A stretch of 34,022 bases of DNA from an uncultured Acidimicrobiaceae bacterium. Lineage in GTDB: Bacteria > Actinomycetota > Acidimicrobiia > Acidimicrobiales > Ilumatobacteraceae. The notes under the pieces were generated by a model. It was not told the DNA's origin. It worked only from the letters and a program-made list of their open reading frames with translations, and did not search any database. The stretch covers positions 1-34,022 of the forward strand of contig CAIYTS010000115.1 of assembly GCA_903929185.1 (NCBI GenBank). The letters are read 5' to 3'. The stretch's first letter is position 1. Each line of letters starts with the position of its first letter. Position numbers and translations under genes: made by a program. This document shows, one piece after another, positions 1 through 10,561 of the stretch.

Positions 1-723
1 ATCTTTTGCTGCAACAACTGCACGATTGTCTCCACTGGCGATACCAATTCCCATCAGAGCAGAACCTGCGCTGGTGAGGATCATCTTCACGTCTGCGAAG
101 TCCGTGTTGATAAGACCAGGAGTCGTGATGAGGTTTGTGATACCTGCAACACCCTGCAACAAGATTTCATCTGCCATCTTGAATGCATTGACAAGTGATG
201 TCTTATCATTCGCGACAGTCAAAAGGCGATCGTTCGGAATAACGATCAGAGTGTCAACTTTTTCCTTCAGACGTTGAATTCCGTTATCAGCCTGAACAGC
301 ACGACGACGACCTTCGAATTGGAATGGACGCGTTACAACACCGATAGTGAGCGCGCCGAGCGACTTAGCAATCTCAGCAATAACTGGAGCAGCACCAGTT
401 CCGGTACCGCCGCCTTCACCTGCGGTAATAAACACCATGTCAGAACCGTTAATAAGTTCTTCGATTTCTTCACGATGCGCTTCTGCTGCTGCACGACCAA
501 CGTCAGGATCTGAACCTGCACCGAGACCGCGTGTGAGGTCACGACCAATATCGAGCTTGACATCTGCGTCGCTCATGAGAAGGGCTTGCGCGTCTGTGTT
601 AATTGCGACAAATTCAACGCCGCGAAGACCAGCATCGATCATGCGGTTGACAGCGTTAACGCCGCCTCCGCCAATGCCAATCACCTTTATAACGGCGAGA
701 TAATTCTGTGGTGCACCGGCCAT
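1..723 (-). CDS. ftsZ: Cell division protein FtsZ, N-terminal part (C-terminus beyond window edge)
   Basis: Reverse translation from ATG at 723: [46 protein letters not shown]...; GGGTGTG tubulin/FtsZ signature; ends ...[22 protein letters not shown] at position 1. GGAGG RBS just upstream. Not in ORF track because it has no stop in the window. Confidence 0.97.
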   Translation of the reverse strand, partial: MAGAPQNYLAVIKVIGIGGGGVNAVNRMIDAGLRGVEFVAINTDAQALLMSDADVKLDIGRDLTRGLGAGSDPDVGRAAAEAHREEIEELINGSDMVFITAGEGGGTGTGAAPVIAEIAKSLGALTIGVVTRPFQFEGRRRAVQADNGIQRLKEKVDTLIVIPNDRLLTVANDKTSLVNAFKMADEILLQGVAGITNLITTPGLINTDFADVKMILTSAGSALMGIGIASGDNRAVVAAKD

Positions 724-822
724 CGACCATTTACCTCCAGTAAGGAGTCCGTGAGGACTGAGTTTCTTAAGTTTCCCACATCACGAGCGATATATGTGGC
801 AATCCCCATTTCGGGTGACTGA

Positions 823-1956
823 TTAGCGGATCTGAACGGTCGGTTCACCCGTGGAAACGTCAATAATTGCCAAGGTTGATGGATTCTGGCGCCGCAACAG
901 CACGACCACAGCAACCAACTTGCTTTGTAAATCATTGGGCGGGCCAAACCGAACGAGAGTTCCGCCCGCAAGGGTCATTGCAAGCTCCCCTCCCGCGCTG
1001 ACTTCAAGAGATTTCACCAACGGTCGCAGTTCATCTGGCAGTGCCAGCACAAGTTGAGCTGCCGCTCTATAGACATCATCGGCCACAGCGCCTGCTTCGA
1101 GAGAAGGCCCGACGCCGCCGACACGTAAGTACTTCGTCGGCCAACCAGCAAGTACGGCGATGACATGACCTCGGGCATCGACAATGCGCGCCTTCTGATC
1201 ATCTCCGACGTACCAAATTACGGGTACCCGTTCAGCAACTTCGACAAGAGCCCGACCGGGGAATCGAGTAGTGATTCGCACGTCAGACACCCATGAATCT
1301 GCAAGCAATAATTCGCGAGCCCGTCGAGTATTAACAGTGAATACCGATGCGCCTTTCAGTGTTTTCTTCACCGCCACCAGTACGTCTTTCGACGTATAGA
1401 CGGTTCCTTCAACTGTCACTGATCGAATTGCAAAGATAGGCGATGCAAGAAGCGCTATCACTACAACGACAGATCCGACTATTGCGCCCGCCAGTTTTAA
1501 CCATTTGACTTTTTGCAAGCGTTCACGGCGTCGTGACCGTCGTTGCCTCTCTTCAAAAGTGGGATCCGGCCTGTCATCGTCGACGATGACAACACGATCC
1601 AGGTCGTCATCAATGACGACCAATGTGCCGGTGTCTTCAGCCATTCCATTGAGTAACGGGTCAATTGGTTCGGATCGACGAACTTCTTCAATACTGGGGT
1701 CAACAATGACGACTGACTCTGTTTCTGACAATTCCATTTCGAGAGAAGCGTCAACTTCAACGACAGAAACCGTTACATCAATAATGTCCGTCGGTGTGTC
1801 GTCACTAGATTCGACGGACGCATCAGGCTCTATCACAGTGACCGATTCGCGATTACTAAAGAGTCCCGACAACTCCTGAAGTACCTGATCAGACACTTCA
1901 GTAACGGAGATTTCCTCTGAACGTTCTTTCGGGCTTTCGTTCTCTGAATCTGTCAT
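823..1956 (-). CDS. ftsQ: Cell division protein FtsQ (POTRA) with long acidic N-terminal extension
   Basis: Position between murB and ftsZ; single TM (LAGAIVGSVVVVIALLASPIF) followed by POTRA-like IRSVTVEGTVYTSKDVLVAVK... Confidence 0.9.
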   Translation of the reverse strand: MTDSENESPKERSEEISVTEVSDQVLQELSGLFSNRESVTVIEPDASVESSDDTPTDIIDVTVSVVEVDASLEMELSETESVVIVDPSIEEVRRSEPIDPLLNGMAEDTGTLVVIDDDLDRVVIVDDDRPDPTFEERQRRSRRRERLQKVKWLKLAGAIVGSVVVVIALLASPIFAIRSVTVEGTVYTSKDVLVAVKKTLKGASVFTVNTRRARELLLADSWVSDVRITTRFPGRALVEVAERVPVIWYVGDDQKARIVDARGHVIAVLAGWPTKYLRVGGVGPSLEAGAVADDVYRAAAQLVLALPDELRPLVKSLEVSAGGELAMTLAGGTLVRFGPPNDLQSKLVAVVVLLRRQNPSTLAIIDVSTGEPTVQIR

Positions 1957-2969
1957 GCGAGATCCCCGAGGATTCTGTGCAATTCATTCCTGGCAGCAAC
2001 GTGTGATTCAGAACTATGAGAAGGGTGTGAAAAACGAGTCATGAGATCTGCAGAGAACCCGACAAGACATACTTCGCTATACAGACGAATGCCGTGAACC
2101 TTTTCCACAGTACTTTGCACATGCGACATCACTGCAGCAATGTCAGCAGCGGTAGACCCTTCCCCGGCCTGAATAAAATTTGCGTGCTTTTCTGACACTG
2201 TGACTGCGCCAATTGTGAAACCTCGAAGACCAGCAGAATCAATAAGCGCACCAGAACTTTCGTCACCTTCGCCAGGATTCACAAACACCGAGCCGGCATT
2301 ACGGCCACCTGGTTGATGCTCGCGCCTCCAACTGACGACGGCGTTGATTTCAGTTGTGCCGATTGCTGCTTCTTGGGCTGCGGTTTTCATTCGAACCGAC
2401 AGCACAACGTGATTATTTGATAATGCCGAGCCGCGAAAGTAGAAATCAAGTTGTTCAGATGGCACTCGCGCGATGATGCCACTACGGAGAGACAAGACGG
2501 TTGCGTCGACCACAGATGACGCCATATCGGCGCCGTGGCCACCTGCATTCATTCGAACCGCACCACCCACAGTGCCAGGAATTCCTACGCACCATTCAAG
2601 GCCACCGCGCGCTGCCCCAACTGACCGTCTGGCCAAAACTGGCATCAACATTGCGCCGCCAGCTTCCACTAGGTCACCGTCAACCGTGACCGCATTTTCG
2701 GTACTTGACGGCGACATCACAATGACAACACCATCGAAACCTTGATCGGCGATCAGAAGATTGCTCCCGCGACCCATCACAAGAGTCTCCACTTCGCGAT
2801 GATGACGCAGAACCTCAGACACAGCAACGGCGTGATCTGTGGAAGAGACTTTGACAACACATGCACCGTTGCCACCAACTCCGTAAGTGGTGAGTGTGGC
2901 TAGCGGTTTATCGACCTGAACGTCAAGACCGACTGCAGTCAATTCAGCAACTATGGCATGTGTGCTCAT
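1953..2969 (-). CDS. murB: UDP-N-acetylenolpyruvoylglucosamine reductase
   Basis: TTYGVGG, GRGSNLLIAD, GIPGTVGGAVRMNAGGHG, GSVFVNP motifs; 4-bp overlap with ftsQ. Confidence 0.96.
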   Translation of the reverse strand: MSTHAIVAELTAVGLDVQVDKPLATLTTYGVGGNGACVVKVSSTDHAVAVSEVLRHHREVETLVMGRGSNLLIADQGFDGVVIVMSPSSTENAVTVDGDLVEAGGAMLMPVLARRSVGAARGGLEWCVGIPGTVGGAVRMNAGGHGADMASSVVDATVLSLRSGIIARVPSEQLDFYFRGSALSNNHVVLSVRMKTAAQEAAIGTTEINAVVSWRREHQPGGRNAGSVFVNPGEGDESSGALIDSAGLRGFTIGAVTVSEKHANFIQAGEGSTAADIAAVMSHVQSTVEKVHGIRLYSEVCLVGFSADLMTRFSHPSHSSESHVAARNELHRILGDLA

Positions 2970-4372
2970 GTCAGAACTCCACGCAGGTCGTCAGGAAAGG
3001 TTTCGATATCGCCACAACCCATCGAAATACAAATGTCGCCAGCCGTAATCCATGATGCAACAGCAGCAACTGTGTCTGCACGCGATGGCGCCCACACGAC
3101 ATCGGCATTCTGATGTGCACGACGTATGGCATTCACCACCAGTTCTCCGGTAATGCCGTCAATCTTTTGAGTGCCTGATGCGTAGACATCTGTAATCACG
3201 ATGCGATCTGCGTGTACAAAACAATCACTATACGAATCAGCCATTGTTGCAATGCGGTGATATCTGTTTGGCTGGAACACGGCAACAACACGGCCCGCGA
3301 GAGCAGGGTGCGACCGTACTGCGTCGATGGTGGTTGAGATCTCCGCTGGCAAATGTGCGTAGTCATCAATAAGCATTGACCCACGGAATTCGCCACGTTC
3401 AGTAAATCGACGAGCCACACCGCGAAATGCCGCCGCTGCCGTGCACGCAACGGCCGGATCGACGCCAAGACGAATTGCGATCGCAAGGGCCGCAGCAAAA
3501 TTCATAACATTGTGTTCACCGCGTAGTTTCAACGCACACGTGTACGTTTGGCCCAAGAATTGAAGAGCAACCATTGTGCCCTCACTATGTGGTTCTGCCG
3601 ATGTGATTCGGACCGTGGATTGCTCTGACCAGCCGAATGTTGTCACTCGAGGGTCGCTACGAAGTGCACTCACTATTTCTTTGGAACCCTCGTCATCTGC
3701 ATTGAGCACAACAGCGCCGTGCGTACGCGCGATCGCATCAGCAAAGCATTCCTTGATGGCCTCAAAAGAACCGAAATAATCAAGATGATCAATATCAATG
3801 TTTGTCACTACAAGAGAAGACAACGGAAGAACATCAAGCGTCCCATCGCTCTCATCTGACTCAATAATCAGTAGCGACCCGTCTCCATGCACGTTTCCTG
3901 TGCCTCCAAGAACGTCTGCGCCGATGATTGACGACGGATGCAGACCACCGGCAGATGTCATGGCAGTCACCAGCGCTGTCGTAGTGGTCTTTCCGTGGGT
4001 ACCTGCGATACCAATTGCGTTTGTAGCAGCACACAACGATGCCAACATGCCCGACCTGTGGCGAGTCGCTATTCCTGCGCGCCCGGCTTCCACCAACTCC
4101 ACGTTGGAAGAAGGAATAGCCGTTGAGTACGTCACGACATCTGCGCCATGAACAGCCGCTTCGTGATGGCCGATGAAGACGTGAATGCCGCGTTGACGTA
4201 GTTCTTCGATTACCTCAGAGCCATGTAGGTCTGATCCTGTGACTTCATGACCCATCTCTGTTAACAAGCGAGCAATCGCGCTCATCCCAGGACCACCGAT
4301 GCCGACGATGTGGCATCTCATTGGGGCATCGAGCGCAAGGAGCGGTTCAGCGAGTCGGCGAGAGACATTCAT
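2966..4372 (-). CDS. murC: UDP-N-acetylmuramate--L-alanine ligase
   Basis: HIVGIGGPGMSAIARLL, GTHGKTTTTA, ESDESDGTL, DDYAHLPAEI. Confidence 0.97.
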   Translation of the reverse strand: MNVSRRLAEPLLALDAPMRCHIVGIGGPGMSAIARLLTEMGHEVTGSDLHGSEVIEELRQRGIHVFIGHHEAAVHGADVVTYSTAIPSSNVELVEAGRAGIATRHRSGMLASLCAATNAIGIAGTHGKTTTTALVTAMTSAGGLHPSSIIGADVLGGTGNVHGDGSLLIIESDESDGTLDVLPLSSLVVTNIDIDHLDYFGSFEAIKECFADAIARTHGAVVLNADDEGSKEIVSALRSDPRVTTFGWSEQSTVRITSAEPHSEGTMVALQFLGQTYTCALKLRGEHNVMNFAAALAIAIRLGVDPAVACTAAAAFRGVARRFTERGEFRGSMLIDDYAHLPAEISTTIDAVRSHPALAGRVVAVFQPNRYHRIATMADSYSDCFVHADRIVITDVYASGTQKIDGITGELVVNAIRRAHQNADVVWAPSRADTVAAVASWITAGDICISMGCGDIETFPDDLRGVLT

Positions 4373-5502
4373 CAGTCGTCCATTGTTCCACGCGCGACAG
4401 TCGCGTGAGCGGCCCCCTCGATTGCATCAACTAACGCAGAGCTTCGATGCATCGTCCCCAATTGGTATGCAGTTCGTGCCATCACTGACACACGATCACG
4501 GTCTGCCAGTAATTGAGTGATCTGCACCACTGCCCTGCCGTCAGCGCATGCTGCATCATCCATGAGAATTCCGGCTCCAGAATCTGTCAACCATCTGGCA
4601 TTCAGTTCCTGATGGTTTTCTGCTGCATCTGGCCACGGAACCAAAACAGCAGCTACTCCGACTGTGGCAATTTCAGCTACTGAACTCGCACCGGCACGCG
4701 AGACCAAAACATCGAGTGCGCTATACACATCTGCCATTCGGTCTTCATAACCAACGCGGATGTATTGAACACCCGCTGGTACGTGTGGCATCGGATCACG
4801 CACAAAGCGTTCACCACAAATGTGATACACAATTGCTTCCCTGCCTTCGAGTGCTCGTAGCAAGTCCGCGACCATCGCGTTAAGAACTCCCGAACCAAGC
4901 GAACCACCCATCACTACGACCATCTGAGCTGTAGATGAAAGACCCAGCATTTCGCGAGAAATTGCTCGACTATCGGCAACGTGAAGGGTACGGAGGTGGC
5001 GCCGCACAGGAGCACCGGTCATCACAGAATTGGGAAGCGAACTGTTCTCGAAAGAAACAGCACAGATCGTCGCATGTCGCGCCTGACGGCGCGTAGCTAG
5101 ACCCGCAATGCGGTCGTAACTCACACATACAAGCGGGATATCTTGCTGTATAGCCGCTCGCGATATGGGCTCACTGGCATAACCACCGACAGAAATAACC
5201 ACGCTTGGTTTCCACAATTTGATGAGACCACGCGCCAGAAATCTGCTGTGTAACAAGCGCCACGGGAGCAATGCATTTCGTGCCATGCCTCGGATTGTCC
5301 ACGACCGTTGCAAACCAGAGATCGGGAGAAATTCACTAGCGATACCGGTATCGACCATCAACTGTGTTTCGATACCACGCCGAGACCCGACATACCGAAT
5401 GTCGTCGGGAGAATGTCCCGCTTCGACAAGTAACTCACAGATAGCCAAAGCCGGAATTACGTGCCCACTTGTTCCGCCACCGGTTACGACTGCGTACACC
5501 AT
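4372..5502 (-). CDS. murG: UDP-GlcNAc--MurNAc-(pentapeptide) pyrophosphoryl-undecaprenol GlcNAc transferase
   Basis: TGGGTSGHVIPALAI, GGSLGSGVLN, SRAGASSVAEIATVGVAAVLVPWPDAAENHQELNA. Confidence 0.96.
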   Translation of the reverse strand: MVYAVVTGGGTSGHVIPALAICELLVEAGHSPDDIRYVGSRRGIETQLMVDTGIASEFLPISGLQRSWTIRGMARNALLPWRLLHSRFLARGLIKLWKPSVVISVGGYASEPISRAAIQQDIPLVCVSYDRIAGLATRRQARHATICAVSFENSSLPNSVMTGAPVRRHLRTLHVADSRAISREMLGLSSTAQMVVVMGGSLGSGVLNAMVADLLRALEGREAIVYHICGERFVRDPMPHVPAGVQYIRVGYEDRMADVYSALDVLVSRAGASSVAEIATVGVAAVLVPWPDAAENHQELNARWLTDSGAGILMDDAACADGRAVVQITQLLADRDRVSVMARTAYQLGTMHRSSALVDAIEGAAHATVARGTMDD

Positions 5503-5505
5503 GGT

Positions 5506-6702
5506 TTAGTGCGAAGTCTTTACGTCTCGTGCCACATTCAACAATAAACCAGCTGCTGCCATCGAAGCGATGAGAGATGAGCCGCCGTACGACAGAAATG
5601 GAAGCGTCAAGCCTGTCATCGGTAGTGCACCCACGACTCCGCCTACGTTCACCAACGCCTGCACACCGAACCACGCAGATATGCCTCCGGCAATGAAGGC
5701 ACCATGGGTGTCAGGCGCTGAAAGAGCGACCTGCAATCCGAAAATCACCAATGCTAAGAATCCACCGACGACCATCAAAGAACCAAAGATTCCCATCTCT
5801 TCTGCGATGACTGAAAAAATAAAGTCGCTGTATGCAAGTGGTACGTAACCCCACTTACTAGTGCCGGATCCGATTCCGGTGCCCGACCATCCACCATTAG
5901 CAATGCTCAAGAGAGACTGATACACCTGATATCCGCTGTCTTCTTTGGTGGCATCAAGATGCATAAATGCAAACATTCGTTGACTGGCATTACTCGCGAA
6001 ATTCAGAACTAAAAATCCGAGCACCCCAACACTTGCTGTTGTCGCAACCAACTGTCGTGCAGGCAGCCCGGCAATGAACATCATGACAAGTACTACGCCA
6101 CCGAAAATCAAACTTCCGCCAAAGTCCTTCTGAAGAGCACATAGACCGGCACTAACTCCCATTGCTGCAATCATTGGCCACAACACAATGCTGGTGATTT
6201 GAACGGAGCGATGTCGATGAGACAGAAGGTTTGCACAAAAAAGAATCACTGCGATTTTCATAAATTCTGAGGGCTGCATTCGAAACGGACCAATGTCGAG
6301 CCATGCACGTGCACCATTAACTAGAGCACCCTTCAAGATGACGAAGATATTCAAGACCAGAACTGATCCAACGACGGACTGCAGGAGAAATGTGTTACGC
6401 CATGTTTCGTACGGCAATGCATACGCCGCCCACATTGCAATTGCCCCCAATGCAGCCCAAATCAATTGACGTTCAAACATTGCCCAGGCAGAACTACCGG
6501 AATGCAAGTTAGTTACCGAAGAAGATGACAACACCATGACCAAACCCAACATCACAAACGACGTGACGATGATCAGAATCCAGAAGAACGCCGCAGATGG
6601 TTTCTCCGATGCCACACGATGACGGTCTGCTACTCCGGTACGGCGAAGAGTCGCAAGTCGGCGCTCCTTAAGAGTTGGTGTTGTTCGTCTATCTGCGACC
6701 AT
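5506..6702 (-). CDS. ftsW: SEDS-family glycosyltransferase FtsW
   Basis: Polytopic membrane protein; INGARAWLDIGPFRMQPSEFMKIA-type motif and PMTGLTLPFLSYGGSSL. Confidence 0.95.
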   Translation of the reverse strand: MVADRRTTPTLKERRLATLRRTGVADRHRVASEKPSAAFFWILIIVTSFVMLGLVMVLSSSSVTNLHSGSSAWAMFERQLIWAALGAIAMWAAYALPYETWRNTFLLQSVVGSVLVLNIFVILKGALVNGARAWLDIGPFRMQPSEFMKIAVILFCANLLSHRHRSVQITSIVLWPMIAAMGVSAGLCALQKDFGGSLIFGGVVLVMMFIAGLPARQLVATTASVGVLGFLVLNFASNASQRMFAFMHLDATKEDSGYQVYQSLLSIANGGWSGTGIGSGTSKWGYVPLAYSDFIFSVIAEEMGIFGSLMVVGGFLALVIFGLQVALSAPDTHGAFIAGGISAWFGVQALVNVGGVVGALPMTGLTLPFLSYGGSSLIASMAAAGLLLNVARDVKTSH

Positions 6703-8048
6703 TATGAACTCGATTCTGTTCGGTGGAAATGTTGACGGACTCTTTCTTGAAAGTCCTCACCACGTTCGTTGTAATTCTTGTACCAGTCATAACTTGTGCA
6801 GCCTGGGGACAACAGAACAGTTGCACCACCCTGTGCCAAACCGTGAGCAAGACCAACTGCTTCTTCCATTGACCTGGCTTCTCGCACCACACATACGCCT
6901 TCAAAAGCTTGACGAATAGCTTCAGCATCGTCACCGATTGCCACGACGCCCACCATCCGTTTCGGCTCTGTGGCCATCTGTGTCAGATCTAAATCCTTAT
7001 TGCGACCGCCGGCTATCAACACAATGTTTTCAAAAGACCGAATCGCAGTCAGTGCTGCATGAGGACTTGTTGCTTTCGAGTCGTCGTACCATGCCGATCC
7101 ACCGAAATGGCCAACGAGCTCAATGCGATGATGCGCAGATTCAAAATTGTGCAATGGCACAGAAACATCGCCCACCGCGCTTAATCCTGATTCAATAACC
7201 AAAGCTGCAGCAGCAAGTGAATTAGTGATGTCATGAGGAAGTGCCCGCCATAGCTCATCAACTGCACATATAACTCCGTGTGCACACACCAAAGACCCCG
7301 CCGACACTGTGTAGTCGCCAGAGTCGAGACCAAAAGTGACACATCGTGATCCGACTGAACGAGCAGACTCAAGAATCAGTTCATTGTTGACTGGCGCAAC
7401 AACGACGTCACTTGATCGAGAATAGGCCCACAACCGACGTTTTGCTTCTGTGTAGTTCTCAAATGAACCGTGCCAATCAAGATGATCCGCAGCCAAATTG
7501 AGCCACACAGACGCATCACAGCGAAACGCGTCTGTGAACTGCAATCGGAAACTTGAACATTCAACAACGAATGCATCAAACGGTTGATCAATAGCTGCCA
7601 TAAAAGGAAGGTCCGTATTGCCCACCTCGCCAACTGAACGACCACTGGCTCGCAACAATGCCGCCGTAATCATCGTGGTCGTTGTCTTGCCGTCTGTACC
7701 CGTGACTCCGAGAATAGGACGTGGCCCACCGCTTCTCTGCTGTTCCCATTCATATGCAATGTCAATTTCAGTACGAACAGAAATTTTTCGTACCAGTGCT
7801 TCGACGATCACGCGGTGATGCGGAGCTACTCCAGGAGCAGGTATCAGAACATCGGCGCCATCAAGAAAAGCAACAAGATCCGACTGAGTAACTACGGGAA
7901 TAATCGTGCAGCCAAGTTCTTGTGCAAGACGACGATGTTCATCTGTGATTGCATCATCTGACAGAACCACCTCAATGCCTCGTGCCACCAAAGCACGCGC
8001 AGCCGCGGCTCCGGCAAGCGCTAGTCCAAAAACCGCTACTCGCTTCAT
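6702..8048 (-). CDS. murD: UDP-N-acetylmuramoylalanine--D-glutamate ligase
   Basis: GVTGTDGKTTTTMI, ECSSFRLQFTDAF, NLAADHLDWHGS, YDDSKATSPHAALTAI, LLSPGCTSYDWYKNYNERGEDF. ATG at 8048 (MKRVAVFG) preferred over ORF-track start 8075 because it abuts the mraY stop. Confidence 0.95.
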   Translation of the reverse strand: MKRVAVFGLALAGAAAARALVARGIEVVLSDDAITDEHRRLAQELGCTIIPVVTQSDLVAFLDGADVLIPAPGVAPHHRVIVEALVRKISVRTEIDIAYEWEQQRSGGPRPILGVTGTDGKTTTTMITAALLRASGRSVGEVGNTDLPFMAAIDQPFDAFVVECSSFRLQFTDAFRCDASVWLNLAADHLDWHGSFENYTEAKRRLWAYSRSSDVVVAPVNNELILESARSVGSRCVTFGLDSGDYTVSAGSLVCAHGVICAVDELWRALPHDITNSLAAAALVIESGLSAVGDVSVPLHNFESAHHRIELVGHFGGSAWYDDSKATSPHAALTAIRSFENIVLIAGGRNKDLDLTQMATEPKRMVGVVAIGDDAEAIRQAFEGVCVVREARSMEEAVGLAHGLAQGGATVLLSPGCTSYDWYKNYNERGEDFQERVRQHFHRTESSS

Positions 8049-8049
8049 G

Positions 8050-9108
8050 TCACCTCCCGGCAAAGGAGTCGGCAATATGCGTGAAGTCAGCGATAAACAT
8101 TCCTACGGCAACAGCCACACAAATTCCGGACAAGATCCAAAACCGAATGATGACTGTGGTCTCGGGCCACCCGAGAAGCTCAAAATGATGATGAATTGGA
8201 GACATACGAAACAAACGCTTCTTTCGACCCGAAGCTTTGAACACGCCCATCTGCAACGCAACAGAACCAGCTTCCATCACATTGAGTGCACAAATAAGCG
8301 GAAGCAACATGTGCGTATTAGTAGTCACTGCCAATAATCCCAAGGCAGCACCAATGCCTAACGCGCCAACATCACCCATAAAGATTCGCGCCGGAGCCGC
8401 GTTCCACCAAAGGAACCCACCGCATGCACCTGCCATTGCCGCAGAAAATACTGCCAAGTCAAGAGGGTTAACCAAGTGGTAAATATCAGGATTACGAAAT
8501 GCCCAATATGCAATCACGGTGAACGCAAGAAATCCGAACAAAGCAGAACCAGCAGCGAGACCGTCGAGACCGTCCGTCACATTGACTGCATTTGTCGTTG
8601 CCCACACCATTATTGATGTCCACACAACCCATAACACTGGCGACAAGTGCCAACCTGGGAAATCAAGCCGAGTAAACGACAACGTTTCACTGACACCTGT
8701 ACCGACAAGCAGCCACGTCATCATGACGACCACAAGACCAAAGGTGATGTATCCCTTTTTCTTCCAAAAGATTCCACGATTATGAGCTCGGCGCACCTTT
8801 AAGAAGTCGTCAAGAAAACCGATGATTGACAAGACTCCACAGATAGCCCACATGATCATCGCTTGGTCTGACAGAGCAATCCCACCGCGCAAATGCGCAG
8901 CAGCCCAACCGATAAATGCAGACACCATGATCGCAATACCGCCCATAGTGGCGGTTCCTTGCTTTTTCATGTGATGAACAGGACCATGGTCGTCAGAACC
9001 AAGAATTGGCTGACCTTTACCGATCGAATCAAAAAAGGAGATCAATGCACGCGTACCAAACAGAGACAACATCATTGCCACTGCTCCAGCAATAAGAACT
9101 GCAATCAT
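8050..9108 (-). CDS. mraY: Phospho-N-acetylmuramoyl-pentapeptide transferase
   Basis: GTATMGGIAI, GFLDDFLKVRR, AVNVTDGLDGLAAG, FMGDVGALGIGAALG, RMSPIHHHFELLGWPE. Confidence 0.97.
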   Translation of the reverse strand: MIAVLIAGAVAMMLSLFGTRALISFFDSIGKGQPILGSDDHGPVHHMKKQGTATMGGIAIMVSAFIGWAAAHLRGGIALSDQAMIMWAICGVLSIIGFLDDFLKVRRAHNRGIFWKKKGYITFGLVVVMMTWLLVGTGVSETLSFTRLDFPGWHLSPVLWVVWTSIMVWATTNAVNVTDGLDGLAAGSALFGFLAFTVIAYWAFRNPDIYHLVNPLDLAVFSAAMAGACGGFLWWNAAPARIFMGDVGALGIGAALGLLAVTTNTHMLLPLICALNVMEAGSVALQMGVFKASGRKKRLFRMSPIHHHFELLGWPETTVIIRFWILSGICVAVAVGMFIADFTHIADSFAGR

Positions 9109-10547
9109 TTCGTTTTCTCCTCTCGTCTCCGAAGTACTCCGGCAGCAATCGCCACATCGCTACTAGGCGTCATGACCCCGATAATTTCCTGAGTCGTTTC
9201 ATGACCCTTGCCAGCGACAACCACCATGTCACCACGCTTTGCACCCAAGATGGCGGATTCAATTGCTTTTTCTCTATTCACGATGGAACTAACAGTCGAA
9301 TGATTGACCACAACACCCGATACGACTTCGGCCACTATGTGCTCTGGGTCCTCACTACGGGGGTTATCAGAGGTGATAATGACGATGTCAGCGCCACGAG
9401 ATGCGATGTCTCCCATGAGAGGGCGCTTTTCATGATCCCTGTCCCCGCCGCAGCCAAAGACCACTATCAGCCCGCCGCGAGAAATCTGTCGCGCACTTAT
9501 CAGCAAGCCTTTCAATGCTTCTGGCGTGTGCGCGAAATCGATCACAACGTCGATGTCTGCACTATTCGGCACGGACTCAAACCGGCCCGGCACGGTCTGC
9601 ACGGAAGCACAACCGCTAACGATGCGCTCATCAGAAACACCGAGTTCGTGTGCAGCAGTAATGGCAGCCAAAGCATTTATCACTGCAAAGGTGCCACCGA
9701 GAGGAATTCGCACATCGAGGCCCTTCCACGTAAACGACACTTGTGCAGCAGTAACCACCACATTGTCCACGTTCGACACTGAATACGATGATGTCGGAAT
9801 GACAGATTCCATTTGTAACTGAATTCCGTACGGATCATCACCGTTAACAACTGCTACTCGTGACTGTTCAGAGGAAAACAGTCTTTTCTTAGCTGCAAAG
9901 TAATTTTCCATGGTGCCATGGAAATCAAGATGGTCATGACCGAGATTCGTAAAGATTGCAACATCAAAAACGATTCCGTCAACCCGATGATGTTCCAATG
10001 CGTGGGACGACACCTCCATCACAACATGGTCAATTCCTGAATCAACACACCTACGTAATTCAGCATGCAGATCTATTGATTCGGGGGTAGTTCGTACACC
10101 AGTCAAGGTTCCCATCACATGCACAGATCCGCCATGAGAGGTCAATAACGAGCCAAGGATTGATGCAGTCGTTGTCTTACCGTTCGTTCCGGTGATTCCC
10201 ACCATCTTTAATGAAGATGCAGGATGACGAAATGCAGATGACGCGATTCGACCGAGAACCTCGCGAACATTTGGCACAACGATTTGAACAACGGATGATT
10301 CAATCGACTCATCAATGTGGTCAACGAGAACTGCTACCGCCCCGCGTTCGATTGCTTCACTGATGAAATGATGTCCATCGAAAGATTCGCCGCGCACGCA
10401 GCACAGAATGTCGCCTGGTTCAACATTACGGGAATCCTGAGTTATCCCAGAAAAAACAGTGTTCTTATTTCCAACAATCGTTGCTGGTATGTCGGCGTGC
10501 ATGACGAGGCTGTCGACAGTCAACGGGGAAACTGAATGGCGCGACAT
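9105..10547 (-). CDS. murE: UDP-N-acetylmuramoyl-tripeptide synthetase MurE (DNPR motif, meso-DAP type predicted)
   Basis: GITGTNGKTTTASIL, VMEVSSHALEHHRVDG, TNLGHDHLDFHGTMENYF, ITSDNPRSEDP. Confidence 0.95.
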   Translation of the reverse strand: MSRHSVSPLTVDSLVMHADIPATIVGNKNTVFSGITQDSRNVEPGDILCCVRGESFDGHHFISEAIERGAVAVLVDHIDESIESSVVQIVVPNVREVLGRIASSAFRHPASSLKMVGITGTNGKTTTASILGSLLTSHGGSVHVMGTLTGVRTTPESIDLHAELRRCVDSGIDHVVMEVSSHALEHHRVDGIVFDVAIFTNLGHDHLDFHGTMENYFAAKKRLFSSEQSRVAVVNGDDPYGIQLQMESVIPTSSYSVSNVDNVVVTAAQVSFTWKGLDVRIPLGGTFAVINALAAITAAHELGVSDERIVSGCASVQTVPGRFESVPNSADIDVVIDFAHTPEALKGLLISARQISRGGLIVVFGCGGDRDHEKRPLMGDIASRGADIVIITSDNPRSEDPEHIVAEVVSGVVVNHSTVSSIVNREKAIESAILGAKRGDMVVVAGKGHETTQEIIGVMTPSSDVAIAAGVLRRREEKTK

Positions 10548-10561
10548 GATTCATGATCCGA

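Noticed and set aside
747-758. GTCCGTGAGGAC, identical to a common hammerhead ribozyme stem II
   Set aside because: The flanking catalytic core (CUGAUGA ... GAAA) is absent; flanks are AGTAAGGA and TGAGTTTC. A short hairpin in the ftsQ-ftsZ spacer, probably coincidental.
9201-9782. 193-aa plus-strand ORF opposite murE
   Set aside because: Antisense to a conserved gene; no domain features.
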